From positions 338,339 to 402,338 of the forward strand of contig NZ_LMSP01000023.1 in the NCBI RefSeq assembly GCF_001429545.1: a DNA stretch of 64,000 nt, given 5' to 3'. Source of the DNA: Paenibacillus sp. Soil787 (GTDB taxonomy: Bacteria > Bacillota > Bacilli > Paenibacillales > NBRC-103111). The position numbers and the translations under genes are program-made. The notes under the pieces were generated by a model that made no database searches, was not told the origin of the DNA, and saw only the letters and a list, made by a program, of their open reading frames with translations. This document shows, one piece after another, positions 42,433-52,140 of this stretch (positions are counted from its first letter, which is position 1; each line of letters begins with the position of its first letter).

Positions 42433-43754
42433 CCTGTTCTCCCCATCCAAACACCCGTCGTAATGTGCATCGTCTTCTTCACCTTAACCATCATGCTAAA
42501 GTAACAGAATGCTGTTGAAACGAGTCCTGCTGTTGCGGCTCCGACCATGCCCATGCTTGGAATGAGCAGCAGATTCAGCACGATATTCATGCCTGTGGCG
42601 ATCATTAGGTATCTGCTGGAGGCCCGTTGCTGCCCGGTCATCGTCATCACCGTTCCCGATTGCCCACAGTAGGCGTGGATCAGATGACTAAGAGACAGCA
42701 GAAGTAAAGCAGGTTGACCTGCACGAAACTCCTCCCCGAACATTCCAAGCAGCCAAGGCCCTAACAGCAAAACCGCCAAGAAGACAAGTCCCGCGAAAAG
42801 AAATCCCGATCTGCCGGAGAGTGTACAGATTCGCTGCATTTGCTTCATATCACCTTTGGCATAGCACTCGGAAATAATCGGAGCTGCGATCATATTAATG
42901 GATGTAATCGCGAAAGATACCATCGTTGCGATTCTTACGGCCGCTGAGAAAATCCCCGACTCACTCGTACCATGCATCATGCCAACCATGACAACACTTA
43001 ATTGTCCAAGGATCAAATACATCCCGGAGTTCACCATTAACGTCGTAGATTCTGATAGCCAGTGCTTCGTATGATATTTGACTGCTTGGTTCTTCGTACT
43101 AGGGCTTAATTTGCGATGCAGCACCCAGGCGCCTACCAGGTAAGATAAAATCATTGAGCCGAAGAAGATGATCATCGCATCTAAAGCACTTGCTTGCGTA
43201 TGAAAGATTGTTTTGTATAGTAGCAGAGCTGCCATGCAGCATACTGGCCTCATCACTTTTTCAGGAAACTGAGCAAACATGACCTCTTTAATCGCGAGTA
43301 GAGCACTTTGACGCAAGGTAGTCACTGCCATTAAAGGAATAACCAGCAAGCTAACTAAGAACGTCTGATATAACTCACCGGGACTACTACCATATATAAC
43401 ATAGATCACTAAACTGCTTATGACCATAATAACGAAGGAAGCGAGAAACGTTAGTTGATTCGCTCTGCGCAAAAGTCCCTTGATCTCTCCCCATAGCTGA
43501 CTTGAATTGTAGGAAGAGACGTAGCGTACAATCGCTGTATCGAATCCTAGATTGGCGGGAAATACGAGAAACGTAATAACCGTCATGACAAAAGCGTAAT
43601 TACCGTAACTCGTAACGCCTAGTCCCCTGGCTAGAACAACCTGCATAAGCACGGCCAAGCCAACACCTGCCACATTGAGTAAGAAAGATAAGGAACCGCT
43701 TTTCGCGAGCAGCCTAGCCATATTGGATTCCGGATGCAAGTTATTTGCCTTCAT
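42429..43754 (-). CDS. Polysaccharide flippase (Wzx, MATE/MOP superfamily)
   Basis: A 441-residue protein with 12-14 membrane helices and an N-terminal SGSLSFLLNVAGVGLAVLMQ, then VVLARGLGVTSYGNYAFV, a polysaccharide transporter signature. Moves the lipid-linked repeat across the membrane. ATG 43754 has AAGAAGGT upstream; a longer TTG start has no site. Confidence 0.9.
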   Translation of the reverse strand: MKANNLHPESNMARLLAKSGSLSFLLNVAGVGLAVLMQVVLARGLGVTSYGNYAFVMTVITFLVFPANLGFDTAIVRYVSSYNSSQLWGEIKGLLRRANQLTFLASFVIMVISSLVIYVIYGSSPGELYQTFLVSLLVIPLMAVTTLRQSALLAIKEVMFAQFPEKVMRPVCCMAALLLYKTIFHTQASALDAMIIFFGSMILSYLVGAWVLHRKLSPSTKNQAVKYHTKHWLSESTTLMVNSGMYLILGQLSVVMVGMMHGTSESGIFSAAVRIATMVSFAITSINMIAAPIISECYAKGDMKQMQRICTLSGRSGFLFAGLVFLAVLLLGPWLLGMFGEEFRAGQPALLLLSLSHLIHAYCGQSGTVMTMTGQQRASSRYLMIATGMNIVLNLLLIPSMGMVGAATAGLVSTAFCYFSMMVKVKKTMHITTGVWMGRTG

Positions 43755-43810
43755 AGCTACCTTCTTTTTAATTTTAATTTTTATTTGATCCAAAGGTGAT
43801 CCAAGCTCGT

Positions 43811-45646
43811 TTACGATACGTTACTATAACTTGGAACCATGTGCTTCAGCATGTCACGAATTTCTTTCTGTCCATTGCCAAGCACTTTCTCTAGCTTCCG
43901 AATCTCGAATTCGAGCTCAGTCCGGTTAATATTCATAGGCTTCCCAATGAAAATGCGATCGTGCATCGTAGAGGAGATCCCCTCTTCGTTCGTCAGCAGC
44001 TCTTCATACAGCTTCTCGCCTTCCCGCATGCCAGTGAAATGAATCGCGATATCCTCGTGAGGCTCGAACCCAGAAAGACGAATTAAATCGGCGGCTAAGT
44101 CATAAATTTTGACAGGGGCACCCATATCCAGAATGAATATTTCCCCTCCTTGCGCTAGAGCACCTGTTTGAATGACAAGCTGGACCGCTTCGGGAATCGT
44201 CATAAAATAACGAACCATCTCCGGATGCGTCACGGTCACTGGCCCACCCTGCTGAATTTGCTCCTTGAAACGAGGAATGACGCTTCCCCTCGAACCAAGG
44301 ACATTACCGAAGCGAACAGCAACGAATTTGGTTTCACTTTGCTTGTCCAAGCTTTGAATGAACATTTCGGCGATCCGCTTGGTCGTCCCCATTACGCTAG
44401 TCGGATTGACCGCCTTATCACTAGAAATCAGCACAAAGCGCTCTGCATGAAACTGGTCAGCACATTCCGCAACATTTTTCGTACCAAACACATTGTTCTT
44501 AATCGCTTCGGAAGGATTCCGCTCCATTAAGGGCACATGCTTATGAGCTGCTGCATGAAAAATAACCTGTGGCGCATGAATGTGAAACAGTTCTTCCAGT
44601 CTAGCGCGATCCTGTACATCGGCGATAATGGTCTCCAATTCCAAGTCGGGGATAAGTCTGCGCATCTCCATCTCAATTGTGTAAATACTATTCTCTCCAT
44701 GACCCAGCAGCAGCAGCTTTTTCGGATGAAATGGAGCGATTTGTCTGCACAATTCTGAACCAATGGAACCGCCGGCACCAGTGACGAGCACGACTTTATG
44801 GTCTACATAGTTCGCTATTCCTTGTAAATCTGTGCATATCGGATCTCTGCCCAGCAAATCTTCGACCTGCACATCACGCACTTGGTTAAGCGTCGTCTTA
44901 CCAAGAATAATTTCTTGCAAATACGGAATGATTTTCACGCGTGCTTTCGTCGTTTTGCAAATGTTGATAATCTTCGTCGTTTGTGCTTTGGACACGGATG
45001 GCATCGCGATGATGACCTCGTCGATACCGTGCTTTTCCACAATAGCAGGTATGTCCTTGCTGCCACCTAAGACGGGTAAATCATAAACCTGAAGATTCTG
45101 CTTATAAGGATCGTCATCTACAAATGCGAACGGTACGGTTACATAGTTTTCATTGTTTTTCAGTTCTTTGGCAAAAAGGGTTCCGCAGCTGCCTGCGCCA
45201 ATAATAAGAGCTTTTTTAGACTTATTAGTACCTTGAACAAGCTTCTTAGTTCCGAATTTTTCGCAAAATACACGCCATACAAAACGACTTCCTCCTAACA
45301 GCAGCAGCGTAGTTTCCGCTGTATGCAGGAGGATAGATACAGGAATGTCTCCCATCGTGATGAGGTTAGCAAGGAGATAAACACCTACGGTACTAACCAT
45401 CACTGTCTTCGCAATCGAAATCAACTCACCGATGCTGGCATACTGCCAGATCCTGTTGTATAGCTTAAAATGAAACATGCATACTATACTTACGACGGAT
45501 GAAATGACACCATACATTAACCATAGATCAACCTTCTCGGCAGGGATCGTGCTATGATAAAAAAGATAGAATGCTGAGTACACACTTAGCCAAACCAAGC
45601 ACAAATCAATTGCTACTAAGATCCCTGTTCTTTTGGAATAATTCAT
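43811..45646 (-). CDS. UDP-GlcNAc 4,6-dehydratase, membrane type (PglF/EpsC/CapD family)
   Basis: A 611-residue protein. Four to five N-terminal helices (about 8-115), a first Rossmann domain (KKALIIGAGSCGTLFAKEL), then the catalytic SDR domain (VVLVTGAGGSIGSELCRQI, SSDKAVNPTSVMGTTKR with the family's Met-Lys in place of Tyr). It makes the UDP-4-keto-6-deoxy-GlcNAc used by the PglE- and PglD-like enzymes here. ATGA overlap with the tyrosine kinase gene. Confidence 0.93.
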   Translation of the reverse strand: MNYSKRTGILVAIDLCLVWLSVYSAFYLFYHSTIPAEKVDLWLMYGVISSVVSIVCMFHFKLYNRIWQYASIGELISIAKTVMVSTVGVYLLANLITMGDIPVSILLHTAETTLLLLGGSRFVWRVFCEKFGTKKLVQGTNKSKKALIIGAGSCGTLFAKELKNNENYVTVPFAFVDDDPYKQNLQVYDLPVLGGSKDIPAIVEKHGIDEVIIAMPSVSKAQTTKIINICKTTKARVKIIPYLQEIILGKTTLNQVRDVQVEDLLGRDPICTDLQGIANYVDHKVVLVTGAGGSIGSELCRQIAPFHPKKLLLLGHGENSIYTIEMEMRRLIPDLELETIIADVQDRARLEELFHIHAPQVIFHAAAHKHVPLMERNPSEAIKNNVFGTKNVAECADQFHAERFVLISSDKAVNPTSVMGTTKRIAEMFIQSLDKQSETKFVAVRFGNVLGSRGSVIPRFKEQIQQGGPVTVTHPEMVRYFMTIPEAVQLVIQTGALAQGGEIFILDMGAPVKIYDLAADLIRLSGFEPHEDIAIHFTGMREGEKLYEELLTNEEGISSTMHDRIFIGKPMNINRTELEFEIRKLEKVLGNGQKEIRDMLKHMVPSYSNVS

Positions 45647-46344
45647 TCGACTTCTCCTCCGTAATAGGAATAAGAATTAGCAATCTCCTTTTGAGAAATT
45701 TTATTAAGAACTACACCTAATATGTGCGCTTTTACAAACTCCAAAGAACTCTTCGCCTTCTGTACTAGCTCTCTTTTCACTTTCCCGGCATCCACGACAA
45801 GAATGACTCCATCACATTTGGTCGCAATAATTTGCGCATCACTCACTGCCAGAACGGGAGGTGTATCGATTAGAATGAAATCAAATAGCTCTTTCAGCTC
45901 ATCCAATTGCCCGCTCATCTTCTGAGAGGCAAGTATTTCGGACGGATTAGGTGGAATTGAACCTGCAGTGAGAATATATAAATTCGGAATATCGGTTTCT
46001 TTAATCGCCATCTCTAGCGAACATTGATTGGTTATTAAATCAGTAAGGCCATGACGATTCGAAACTTGGAAAGTATGGTGTGCCGTGGGCTTCCTTAGAT
46101 CGGCATCAATGAGAAGCACCTTCTTATTCATTTGGGCATAAACAACAGCTAAATTATTGATCGTTGTCGATTTACCCTCCATCGGTTCCGAGGAAGTGAT
46201 CATTAACGTTTGATAATGCTTGTCCACGGAAGAGAACTGAATATTGGTCCGCAACGTACGATATCCTTCAGAAATAGGTGATTTGGGGTTAATCATCGTG
46301 ATTACAGGCCGGCGCTTATCGGATCTGAACATTGGATATTTCAC
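45643..46344 (-). CDS. Capsular/exopolysaccharide tyrosine kinase (BY-kinase, CpsD/EpsB type)
   Basis: A 233-residue P-loop kinase. Walker A SSEPMEGKSTTINNLA, Walker A' VLLIDADLRKPTAH, Walker B DFILIDTPP, and a C-terminal Tyr cluster SYSYYGG for autophosphorylation. Acts with the Wzz-like partner upstream, which activates it, and the tyrosine phosphatase. GTG start at 46344 within the wzz 3' end. Confidence 0.93.
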   Translation of the reverse strand: MKYPMFRSDKRRPVITMINPKSPISEGYRTLRTNIQFSSVDKHYQTLMITSSEPMEGKSTTINNLAVVYAQMNKKVLLIDADLRKPTAHHTFQVSNRHGLTDLITNQCSLEMAIKETDIPNLYILTAGSIPPNPSEILASQKMSGQLDELKELFDFILIDTPPVLAVSDAQIIATKCDGVILVVDAGKVKRELVQKAKSSLEFVKAHILGVVLNKISQKEIANSYSYYGGEVE

Positions 46345-47077
46345 CGACCTTTCTCTGGGATGAGATGATATCTCCTTGGCGTTTCATATCCCCTTCTCCC
46401 ATTTGTATAATCAAAGCTAAGGTCGGCAGACTAAGGTATCGCTGAACATCAGCTTCTGTTTTAATTGAATCATCGAAGTATTCCAGCAGAAAGACAGAAC
46501 CGATCGAGATCATTAGGGAGACCAGAAAGCTGAGCGCAATGTTTAGCTTTGCATTCGGCTTTATTGGCTTATGAAGTTTAGTGGCGTCCGCTTGATTTAG
46601 CAAGATTACGTTATCAACTTTCATAATTTTCGGGATCTGGTTTTGAAAAACATGGAAGACGGCATTTACAATTTGTGATGCTTTCTCATAGGATCTATCC
46701 TCAATGGAAATGGTAAGAACTTGGGTCTCATTCACAGAGCTGAGCTTGATATTGTTGATTAGCTCGTCTGCAGTTAAAGCAAACTCCGGGTGTTCCTTCG
46801 ATACAATATCCATAATTGCTGGTGTTTTGATAATTTCTTTGTAAGTATTGATGAGTGAAATATTCGTGTTAACGGCATTTAAATCTAGCTTAACTTGTCC
46901 GGTTTGATCAGCTGATGAGTTAATGATGAGCTTCGTTGAGGCTTGGTAGGTCGGTTTTATGAATAAATAACTAATAACCCCCGTTGCTGTGCAGCTTAAA
47001 ACGACAATCAGAACAATTAACCATAATCTCTTTCTCATTACACCCATGAGCATTTTCAAATCAAGTTCCCTTGGCAT
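46316..47077 (-). CDS. Wzz/chain-length determinant-like protein (EpsA/CapA type)
   Basis: A 253-residue transmembrane activator. Helix 1 about 17-38 (LIVLIVVLSCTATGVISYLF), an extracytoplasmic Wzz domain, and helix 2 about 170-192 before a cytoplasmic tail that contacts the BY-kinase. GAGGT lies 9 nt before the ATG. Controls chain length and kinase activity. Confidence 0.9.
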   Translation of the reverse strand: MPRELDLKMLMGVMRKRLWLIVLIVVLSCTATGVISYLFIKPTYQASTKLIINSSADQTGQVKLDLNAVNTNISLINTYKEIIKTPAIMDIVSKEHPEFALTADELINNIKLSSVNETQVLTISIEDRSYEKASQIVNAVFHVFQNQIPKIMKVDNVILLNQADATKLHKPIKPNAKLNIALSFLVSLMISIGSVFLLEYFDDSIKTEADVQRYLSLPTLALIIQMGEGDMKRQGDIISSQRKVGEISNVQIR

Positions 47078-47105
47078 GTCTTCGATACCTCGATTCCTAT
47101 TTCTT

Positions 47106-47894
47106 TTATGTGCCCAATATGTTTAATACTCTTTGCAGAGAGAATCTACTTCTCCTCTTAACGGCCGGTGTCCATCTTTCGATGGGTGTGTTTCGAATGA
47201 CATGTTCTGCATTTTGCTGATAGTAAGTTACGTAATCATCACCTAGCAATCGCCTCACAGAGTCATAGGCTTGTTGTAAATGAAAGGGTCTATGTATGGC
47301 ATCATGAACATCAGAGGCAATAAAGTGCACGAGGTTCCTTTTGCAAAGTTCCATGGCAAGCCTTTTGGTATGAGACCCAAATTTACCTGTAATGGAATGG
47401 GAAGTTAACTGGCTCAGCGCTCCTAACTCAATCATGCGCAGCAGCTTGTCCGGTTGATCCGCAATTTCTCTATTCCTCTCAGGGTGGGCAATGATAGGTG
47501 TAATTTGCATAAGTGATAGTTCATAGATCATCTCATCCATTCTCTCAGGCAGTTTACCCGTTGAAAATTCGATCAGCATATAAGATGAACCATGAAGTGT
47601 CAAAAGCGAGCCGTCATCATAATCATCAATCAGTTGCGGATACACCCGAATCTCTTGTCCATGGCATACCTTTAAATGGATTTGATTCTGATTAAGTTGT
47701 TCTTGAAACACGGCAACGGCTTCGATGATGGCATGTGCCTCATTCAGATACCTCCCGTTTCGGTGATGAGGCGTCGCAAGAATCATTGTAATTCCTTCCT
47801 GAACGGCCAATCGCGCGAGTTCAAGTGATTGCTCCAACGTTCTGGGCCCATCATCCAGGTTGCATAGAATATGGCTATGGATGTCGATCAACAA
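47106..47894 (-). CDS. PHP-type protein tyrosine phosphatase (CpsB/YwqE family)
   Basis: A 262-residue PHP metallophosphatase: MLIDIHSHILCNLDDGPRTL, ILATPHHRNGRYLNE, IIAHPERNREI and FIASDVHDAIHRP supply the metal ligands. Removes phosphate from the BY-kinase. The start is TTG at 47894 with GGGAG 5 nt upstream. First gene of the exopolysaccharide operon. Confidence 0.9.
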   Translation of the reverse strand: MLIDIHSHILCNLDDGPRTLEQSLELARLAVQEGITMILATPHHRNGRYLNEAHAIIEAVAVFQEQLNQNQIHLKVCHGQEIRVYPQLIDDYDDGSLLTLHGSSYMLIEFSTGKLPERMDEMIYELSLMQITPIIAHPERNREIADQPDKLLRMIELGALSQLTSHSITGKFGSHTKRLAMELCKRNLVHFIASDVHDAIHRPFHLQQAYDSVRRLLGDDYVTYYQQNAEHVIRNTPIERWTPAVKRRSRFSLQRVLNILGT

Positions 47895-48567
47895 ACTCGC
47901 TCCCTTCTACCTATTCAACGTTATACATAAAGTATGACATACTACTCTCTAAACAATTAGGGAGCAGAGTCGTGTATTACTTAGTCATTTAAGATTATTT
48001 AAAATCCCAAAATTTGATAAAGAATTGTGTATTTTGGGAAATTTAAGATCTTTTTTGCTATAAAACACAATAAAAATCCGTATTTAATTTACATTTTATT
48101 ACTTTTATGTTTATTGAAACTCAATTATGTAGGCATATGTATGTTTTAACTGCCATCGCCTAAATTCCGAAAGAATCCTATAGTCAAGGGGTGTGCGCAG
48201 GTTTTTATGGCTGGATGATTTTCCCACTGTAAATTCAATCTGAAATTGTGAATAGGTCAATTCAACTATGACTAGGTCTTTAGGTTGGTAAGTCTATGGT
48301 CACTCGGGACAGATTGTAATTAAATGGAATTTGACCATTGGCTGATTTAGTTCCCTGCTAGACGTCCTATGTCTAGGTCAAACAAATCAATTTTCAGACT
48401 ATTCTTACTCCATTCTATTGCAAAAAATGATTGATTTCTCTGGTCTTTTTAAAATACGAAATCATTTTTCTTTATAAAAGAGAGAATAGCAAGCTAATTT
48501 AGCTTTGTATCAGGATAAATTGGGAGAAAAAATGACGTAAAATAGGTCAAATGAATCTTATGACCAT
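47895..48567. promoter_or_regulatory. AT-rich regulatory region upstream of the exopolysaccharide operon
   Basis: Nearly 700 bp without a gene, strongly A+T-rich. GGTCA half-sites occur at 48255, 48298, 48376 and 48545, with inverse TGACC at 48332 and 48561; the last pair makes GGTCA - 11 nt - TGACC. TAGGTCA/TAGGTCT recur exactly 20 bp apart at 48253 and 48273. A long leader plus repeated half-sites suggests complex control. No riboswitch class was recognised. Confidence 0.5.
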
Positions 48568-48616
48568 AAAAAAAAACTCTGAATTATCCAAAGTGCGGAC
48601 TACTCAGAGTTTTTTT
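48568..48616 (-). terminator. Terminator after folA
   Basis: ACTCTGA pairs with TCAGAGT; the leftward strand continues with eight or more T. It is bidirectional and shields the exopolysaccharide regulatory region. Confidence 0.8.
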
Positions 48617-48700
48617 GAGGGTTACGTGGGGAGGTTATCCCCTTTATGATTGCTTGCTCAGTACTTAAAGGTTAGGGAGAACTGGCATAGCCTTCAGTCA

Positions 48701-49189
48701 CTATGCCTTCTTTTTCTCATATATTCGGAAATAATACTCGTAAGGATTTTTCTCATTCCGTTCCCCTTGTTCACTGGATACCAACGTCCAGTCGGACAAG
48801 TTTAGTTCGGTCATAAACGTATCCGCTTCAAACTCATGCTCGATGTGTGTAATGTACATCTTGTCCACCGCAGAAGCGAACAATCGGAAAATTTCCGCTC
48901 CGCCAATAACGAACAGTTCCTGAACAAGGAAGCCGTCCACCGCTTCTTGCACAGAGTGAATGACCTCACAGCCTTCTGCTTGGAACTCCGGATTTTGAGT
49001 GAGAATGATATTGCGTCTGCCCGGTAACGGCTTGCCAATGGATTCATATGTCTTCCGCCCCATAAGAATAGGGTGACCCATCGTCACGGATTTGAAAAAC
49101 TTCAGATCCCCTGGTAAATGCCAAGGCAGTGTATTATTTACACCGATGGCTCGGTTGCGATCCATTGCAAAAATGAATGAGATACTCAT
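48701..49189 (-). CDS. folA: Dihydrofolate reductase
   Basis: A 162-residue enzyme. MSISFIFAMDRNRAIGVNN, LPWHLPGDLKFFKSVT with the folate-binding region (Asp27-type acid), GHPILMGRKTYESIG, and LFVIGGAEIFRLF. Reduces dihydrofolate made by ThyA. It lies 44 bp downstream of thyA, so the two are cotranscribed. Confidence 0.95.
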   Translation of the reverse strand: MSISFIFAMDRNRAIGVNNTLPWHLPGDLKFFKSVTMGHPILMGRKTYESIGKPLPGRRNIILTQNPEFQAEGCEVIHSVQEAVDGFLVQELFVIGGAEIFRLFASAVDKMYITHIEHEFEADTFMTELNLSDWTLVSSEQGERNEKNPYEYYFRIYEKKKA

Positions 49190-49232
49190 GCAGAGCCCCT
49201 CCTTTCGTCACATGATTATAGAATAGCTCGTT

Positions 49233-50027
49233 TTAAATGGCGATTGGCGCCTTGATACCAGGATGCGATTGATAGTCAACGAATTCAAAATCTTCAAAAC
49301 GGTATTCAAAGATCGAATCCGGCTTCCGCTTGATTACCATTTTAGGAAACGGGAATGGCTCTCTGGAAATCTGGGTTTTAACTTGCTCGAAGTGATTCGA
49401 ATAGATGTGCACATCTCCACCGGTCCAAATCAGATCCCCAACCTCCAAATCACACTGCTGTGCGACCATGTAGGTTAAGAGTGCATAGGAAGCTATATTG
49501 AATGGCAACCCAAGAAAAGTATCTACGGATCTCATTTGAAACATACACGACAAACGTCCATTTGCTACATAAAACTGAAAAGCATAATGACAAGGCGGCA
49601 ATGCCATGCTTTCAATCTCTGCAACATTCCATGCACTAACCAAATGTCTCCGTGAATCAGGATTGTTTTTGATTTGCGTAATCAGTGATGATATTTGATC
49701 AATAATCTGACCATTGGGACCCTGCCAGGTTCTCCACTGAGAGCCATAAACTCGACCTAAATTACCTTCCTCGTCTGCCCACTCGTCCCATATTGTAACC
49801 CCATTATCTCGCAAGTATTGAACATTTGTACTTCCGCTTAAAAACCAAAGCAGCTCATGAACAATGGACTTTACATGTAATTTTTTGGTTGTTAGCAAGG
49901 GAAACCCTTGTGATAAATCTATACGCATTTGGCGGCCAAAGACTGAAAGTGTCCCAGTCCCTGTCCTATCTTCTTTTTTTACCCCTTGTTCCATAATATC
50001 TTTTAATAAATCTAAATAAGCCCTCAT
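49233..50027 (-). CDS. thyA: Thymidylate synthase
   Basis: A 264-residue enzyme. Start at ATG 50027 (GAGGTG 4 nt upstream). Features are DRTGTGTLSVFGRQMR, the active-site Cys in SMALPPCHYAFQFYV, LPFNIASYALLTYMVAQQC and the C-terminal IKAPIAI. Makes dTMP from dUMP using methylene-THF. Confidence 0.95.
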   Translation of the reverse strand: MRAYLDLLKDIMEQGVKKEDRTGTGTLSVFGRQMRIDLSQGFPLLTTKKLHVKSIVHELLWFLSGSTNVQYLRDNGVTIWDEWADEEGNLGRVYGSQWRTWQGPNGQIIDQISSLITQIKNNPDSRRHLVSAWNVAEIESMALPPCHYAFQFYVANGRLSCMFQMRSVDTFLGLPFNIASYALLTYMVAQQCDLEVGDLIWTGGDVHIYSNHFEQVKTQISREPFPFPKMVIKRKPDSIFEYRFEDFEFVDYQSHPGIKAPIAI

Positions 50028-50084
50028 CTGGCACCTCATAGTTCATATTATTATAAAAATCATTATAACAGAGGAACTCCATGC

Positions 50085-50107
50085 AAAAAAGCTGCACGAG
50101 GGCAGCT
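50085..50107 (-). terminator. Terminator after the 556-aa unknown gene
   Basis: AGCTGC - 6 nt - GCAGCT with six T on the minus strand. Confidence 0.7.
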
Positions 50108-50146
50108 ATCCAATAAGATATTCTTTAACCTGATCTTTGATTTGTT

Positions 50147-51817
50147 TTATTGCTGCACCAAACGGAATGTAAAGCTCATATGGTTGCTGGATACTTGAGG
50201 TTGATATCGATATATCACTTCAATGTTTTCATCATATTCGTTGATTAAAGGTGTTGGCGCGTCAGTTTCTAACTTGCAAGTCAATCCGGGCAATGTCCAA
50301 ACATTAGGAGTCACGTTTTCCGCGAGTATGTTCTTGCCTCTGATTTCAAAATACAGCTCGATTTCTTTATTCGTATCCAAATGAACATCAACAACTAACA
50401 GATCCTTATTTGCTTTCGCTTCGTATGTGATGCCTCTCAGATGCGAGTTCCAATGTCCGCCTAATTCACGACGTATTAACCTCATATAATACTTGTCTCC
50501 ATGCTCCGTCATCCAATGTACGGTTGCAGGATGCATCTGTCCATTGGTATTACGGCTTCCGGACATGCCGCCAATCATGAGATTCTTCTCGATCCAAGCT
50601 GTCGCTGTACAAAGATTCGTGTTCGCACCAGGCTCGTCTCGTTCGCAAAGCTCCCTAAACTGTTTCACGACCAGTCGATCACTATGATGTGTCATTAGCG
50701 ACGGCTTGATCGCCAGCGGGACGTCAACATCGACCAATGCAATCATCGGATCGTGCTCGGATTCGCAGTTGATGGCTGCCAGGTATTCATACCCTTTCCC
50801 TAATGTGAGGAAGAGAAACACACCAATCGAACTATGATCCCTCATTTCCATTTCGTAGGCTCGCGAGAACGGACCTGAAAGGTTTTCCAGATTTGGATTG
50901 TAGAATAATGCTATATTTTCCCAAAGGCCTTTTTCAATTTCGTGACCGATTTGTTTAAATGCATCCGATTTTCCATACTTTCTCCAAAGCCCCAGCACAG
51001 TGAGATCCACGCCATAATAAGTTGTTGTGTTAAATTCCGCAAACGAACCAAATTCTTTGAATGCTTCATAAAACTTCAGCGCTTCTTGCTCGGCATGAGA
51101 AACCCAGTCCTTATTATCGTATCGGTGACCAAAAAAATGGCAAATGAATATATGCATCAATTCGATATTCGAATTCATTGGTATAGCATCCGACAAACGC
51201 CGATCGATGGAAGCGCCAACGGCTTTGATCATGCTAGCATCCATCCGGTCAATTAGACTATTCGGCAGCGTTCTTTCAAAATTTGAAAGGATAACGGCAA
51301 AGGCACAAGCAATAAATTCGCGCCAATTCGGATCATAGCTTTTCCACACGGGAGGAAGCACTTGATTCACAGCCGATTGAAAGATGTTCTTAACATCTAA
51401 GCTATTGGATGCCTCAGACGTATTTGAGGATAACATATCGATGAGCTGTGCCGATATCTTTTCAAACGTATCATTCAGAAAGTAGGCAAATCCCGGCGCA
51501 AAGGTTTTCCAAGGAAAGTTGCCAATGGGAGGATGAGGTTCTTGAGGCGCAGTACGAAAAGTTCCATGATAAATTTCATCCGGACAGTTATACTGCATAT
51601 CTAAGACCTTTCCTAGCACTTCGCAAGCTCTTTCATAATCTCCAGGTGCGTTCCGCATGAGGAGCCCCAAAGCATAGTGAGCGCTCCCCCGTGTATAATG
51701 CTGATCCGGGTTTTCCTTGTCCCGCAATAATTTCATCACCTGGTCATAGTTTCCATCCATATCAGCCATTGCGTGATGAATCAAGTAACGTTGTTCATCC
51801 CTCATATGCTCTGTCAT
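50147..51817 (-). CDS. Unknown 556-residue protein (possible alpha-toroid carbohydrate-active protein)
   Basis: No family recognised with confidence. The first ~370 residues are helix-rich with spaced aromatic residues (DEQRYLIHHAMADMDGNYD, HYTRGSAHYALGLLM), as in (alpha/alpha) barrel glycoside hydrolases or polysaccharide lyases. The last ~150 residues are beta-rich (GHWNSHLRGITYEAKANKD and so on), as in the jelly-roll of such enzymes. No signal peptide, so cytoplasmic. The context is a decayed ROK sugar kinase and a membrane AraC regulator, consistent with sugar use. The start is not well supported by a binding site. Confidence 0.6.
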   Translation of the reverse strand: MTEHMRDEQRYLIHHAMADMDGNYDQVMKLLRDKENPDQHYTRGSAHYALGLLMRNAPGDYERACEVLGKVLDMQYNCPDEIYHGTFRTAPQEPHPPIGNFPWKTFAPGFAYFLNDTFEKISAQLIDMLSSNTSEASNSLDVKNIFQSAVNQVLPPVWKSYDPNWREFIACAFAVILSNFERTLPNSLIDRMDASMIKAVGASIDRRLSDAIPMNSNIELMHIFICHFFGHRYDNKDWVSHAEQEALKFYEAFKEFGSFAEFNTTTYYGVDLTVLGLWRKYGKSDAFKQIGHEIEKGLWENIALFYNPNLENLSGPFSRAYEMEMRDHSSIGVFLFLTLGKGYEYLAAINCESEHDPMIALVDVDVPLAIKPSLMTHHSDRLVVKQFRELCERDEPGANTNLCTATAWIEKNLMIGGMSGSRNTNGQMHPATVHWMTEHGDKYYMRLIRRELGGHWNSHLRGITYEAKANKDLLVVDVHLDTNKEIELYFEIRGKNILAENVTPNVWTLPGLTCKLETDAPTPLINEYDENIEVIYRYQPQVSSNHMSFTFRLVQQ

Positions 51818-51839
51818 ACTTTGTCTTCACATTCCTTTC

Positions 51840-52125
51840 ATCCTGGTAGCTCAAGTTGATAAACAGAGAAACTGTGCCCAGCATTCCTGCCTCATTGCCG
51901 TAAAGCGCCAGCTGGCTTCTCATCGTTCAGTCCGGCAATTACCTCGTTGACCAGCGCCGAAATGGAGGCTCTCGTCTCATAGATGCTGTTCTGCATGAGA
52001 TTCTAATGCATATATCCTATTTCGACAGCGCGGGAGTGAGATCCTTTGTAGAGCTTGGAATCCAATACGATGGCTCCGCCAATGTCCGTTCCTAAGGCGA
52101 TGCAAAAAAAACGTCTTCTCGCCTT
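51840..52125 (-). pseudogene. Remnant of a ROK family sugar kinase
   Basis: On the minus strand one frame gives ALGTDIGGAIVLDSKLYKGSH, then SRAVEIGYMH and a stop, which is the ROK central region (GTGIGGAI...KLYKG...GEIGYMH). Other frames further on give SIYETRASISALVNEVIAGL and a C-terminal ALYGNEAGMLGTVSLF, which is the ROK end. The N-terminal ATP-binding half is missing and the pieces are in different frames, so this is a decayed gene between the AraC regulator and the unknown gene. Confidence 0.7.
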
Positions 52126-52140
52126 TCCTGCTCTGGTAAG

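Noticed and set aside
47895..48567. c-di-GMP or other riboswitch before the exopolysaccharide operon
   Set aside because: I could not find the conserved core sequences or pairings of a known class.
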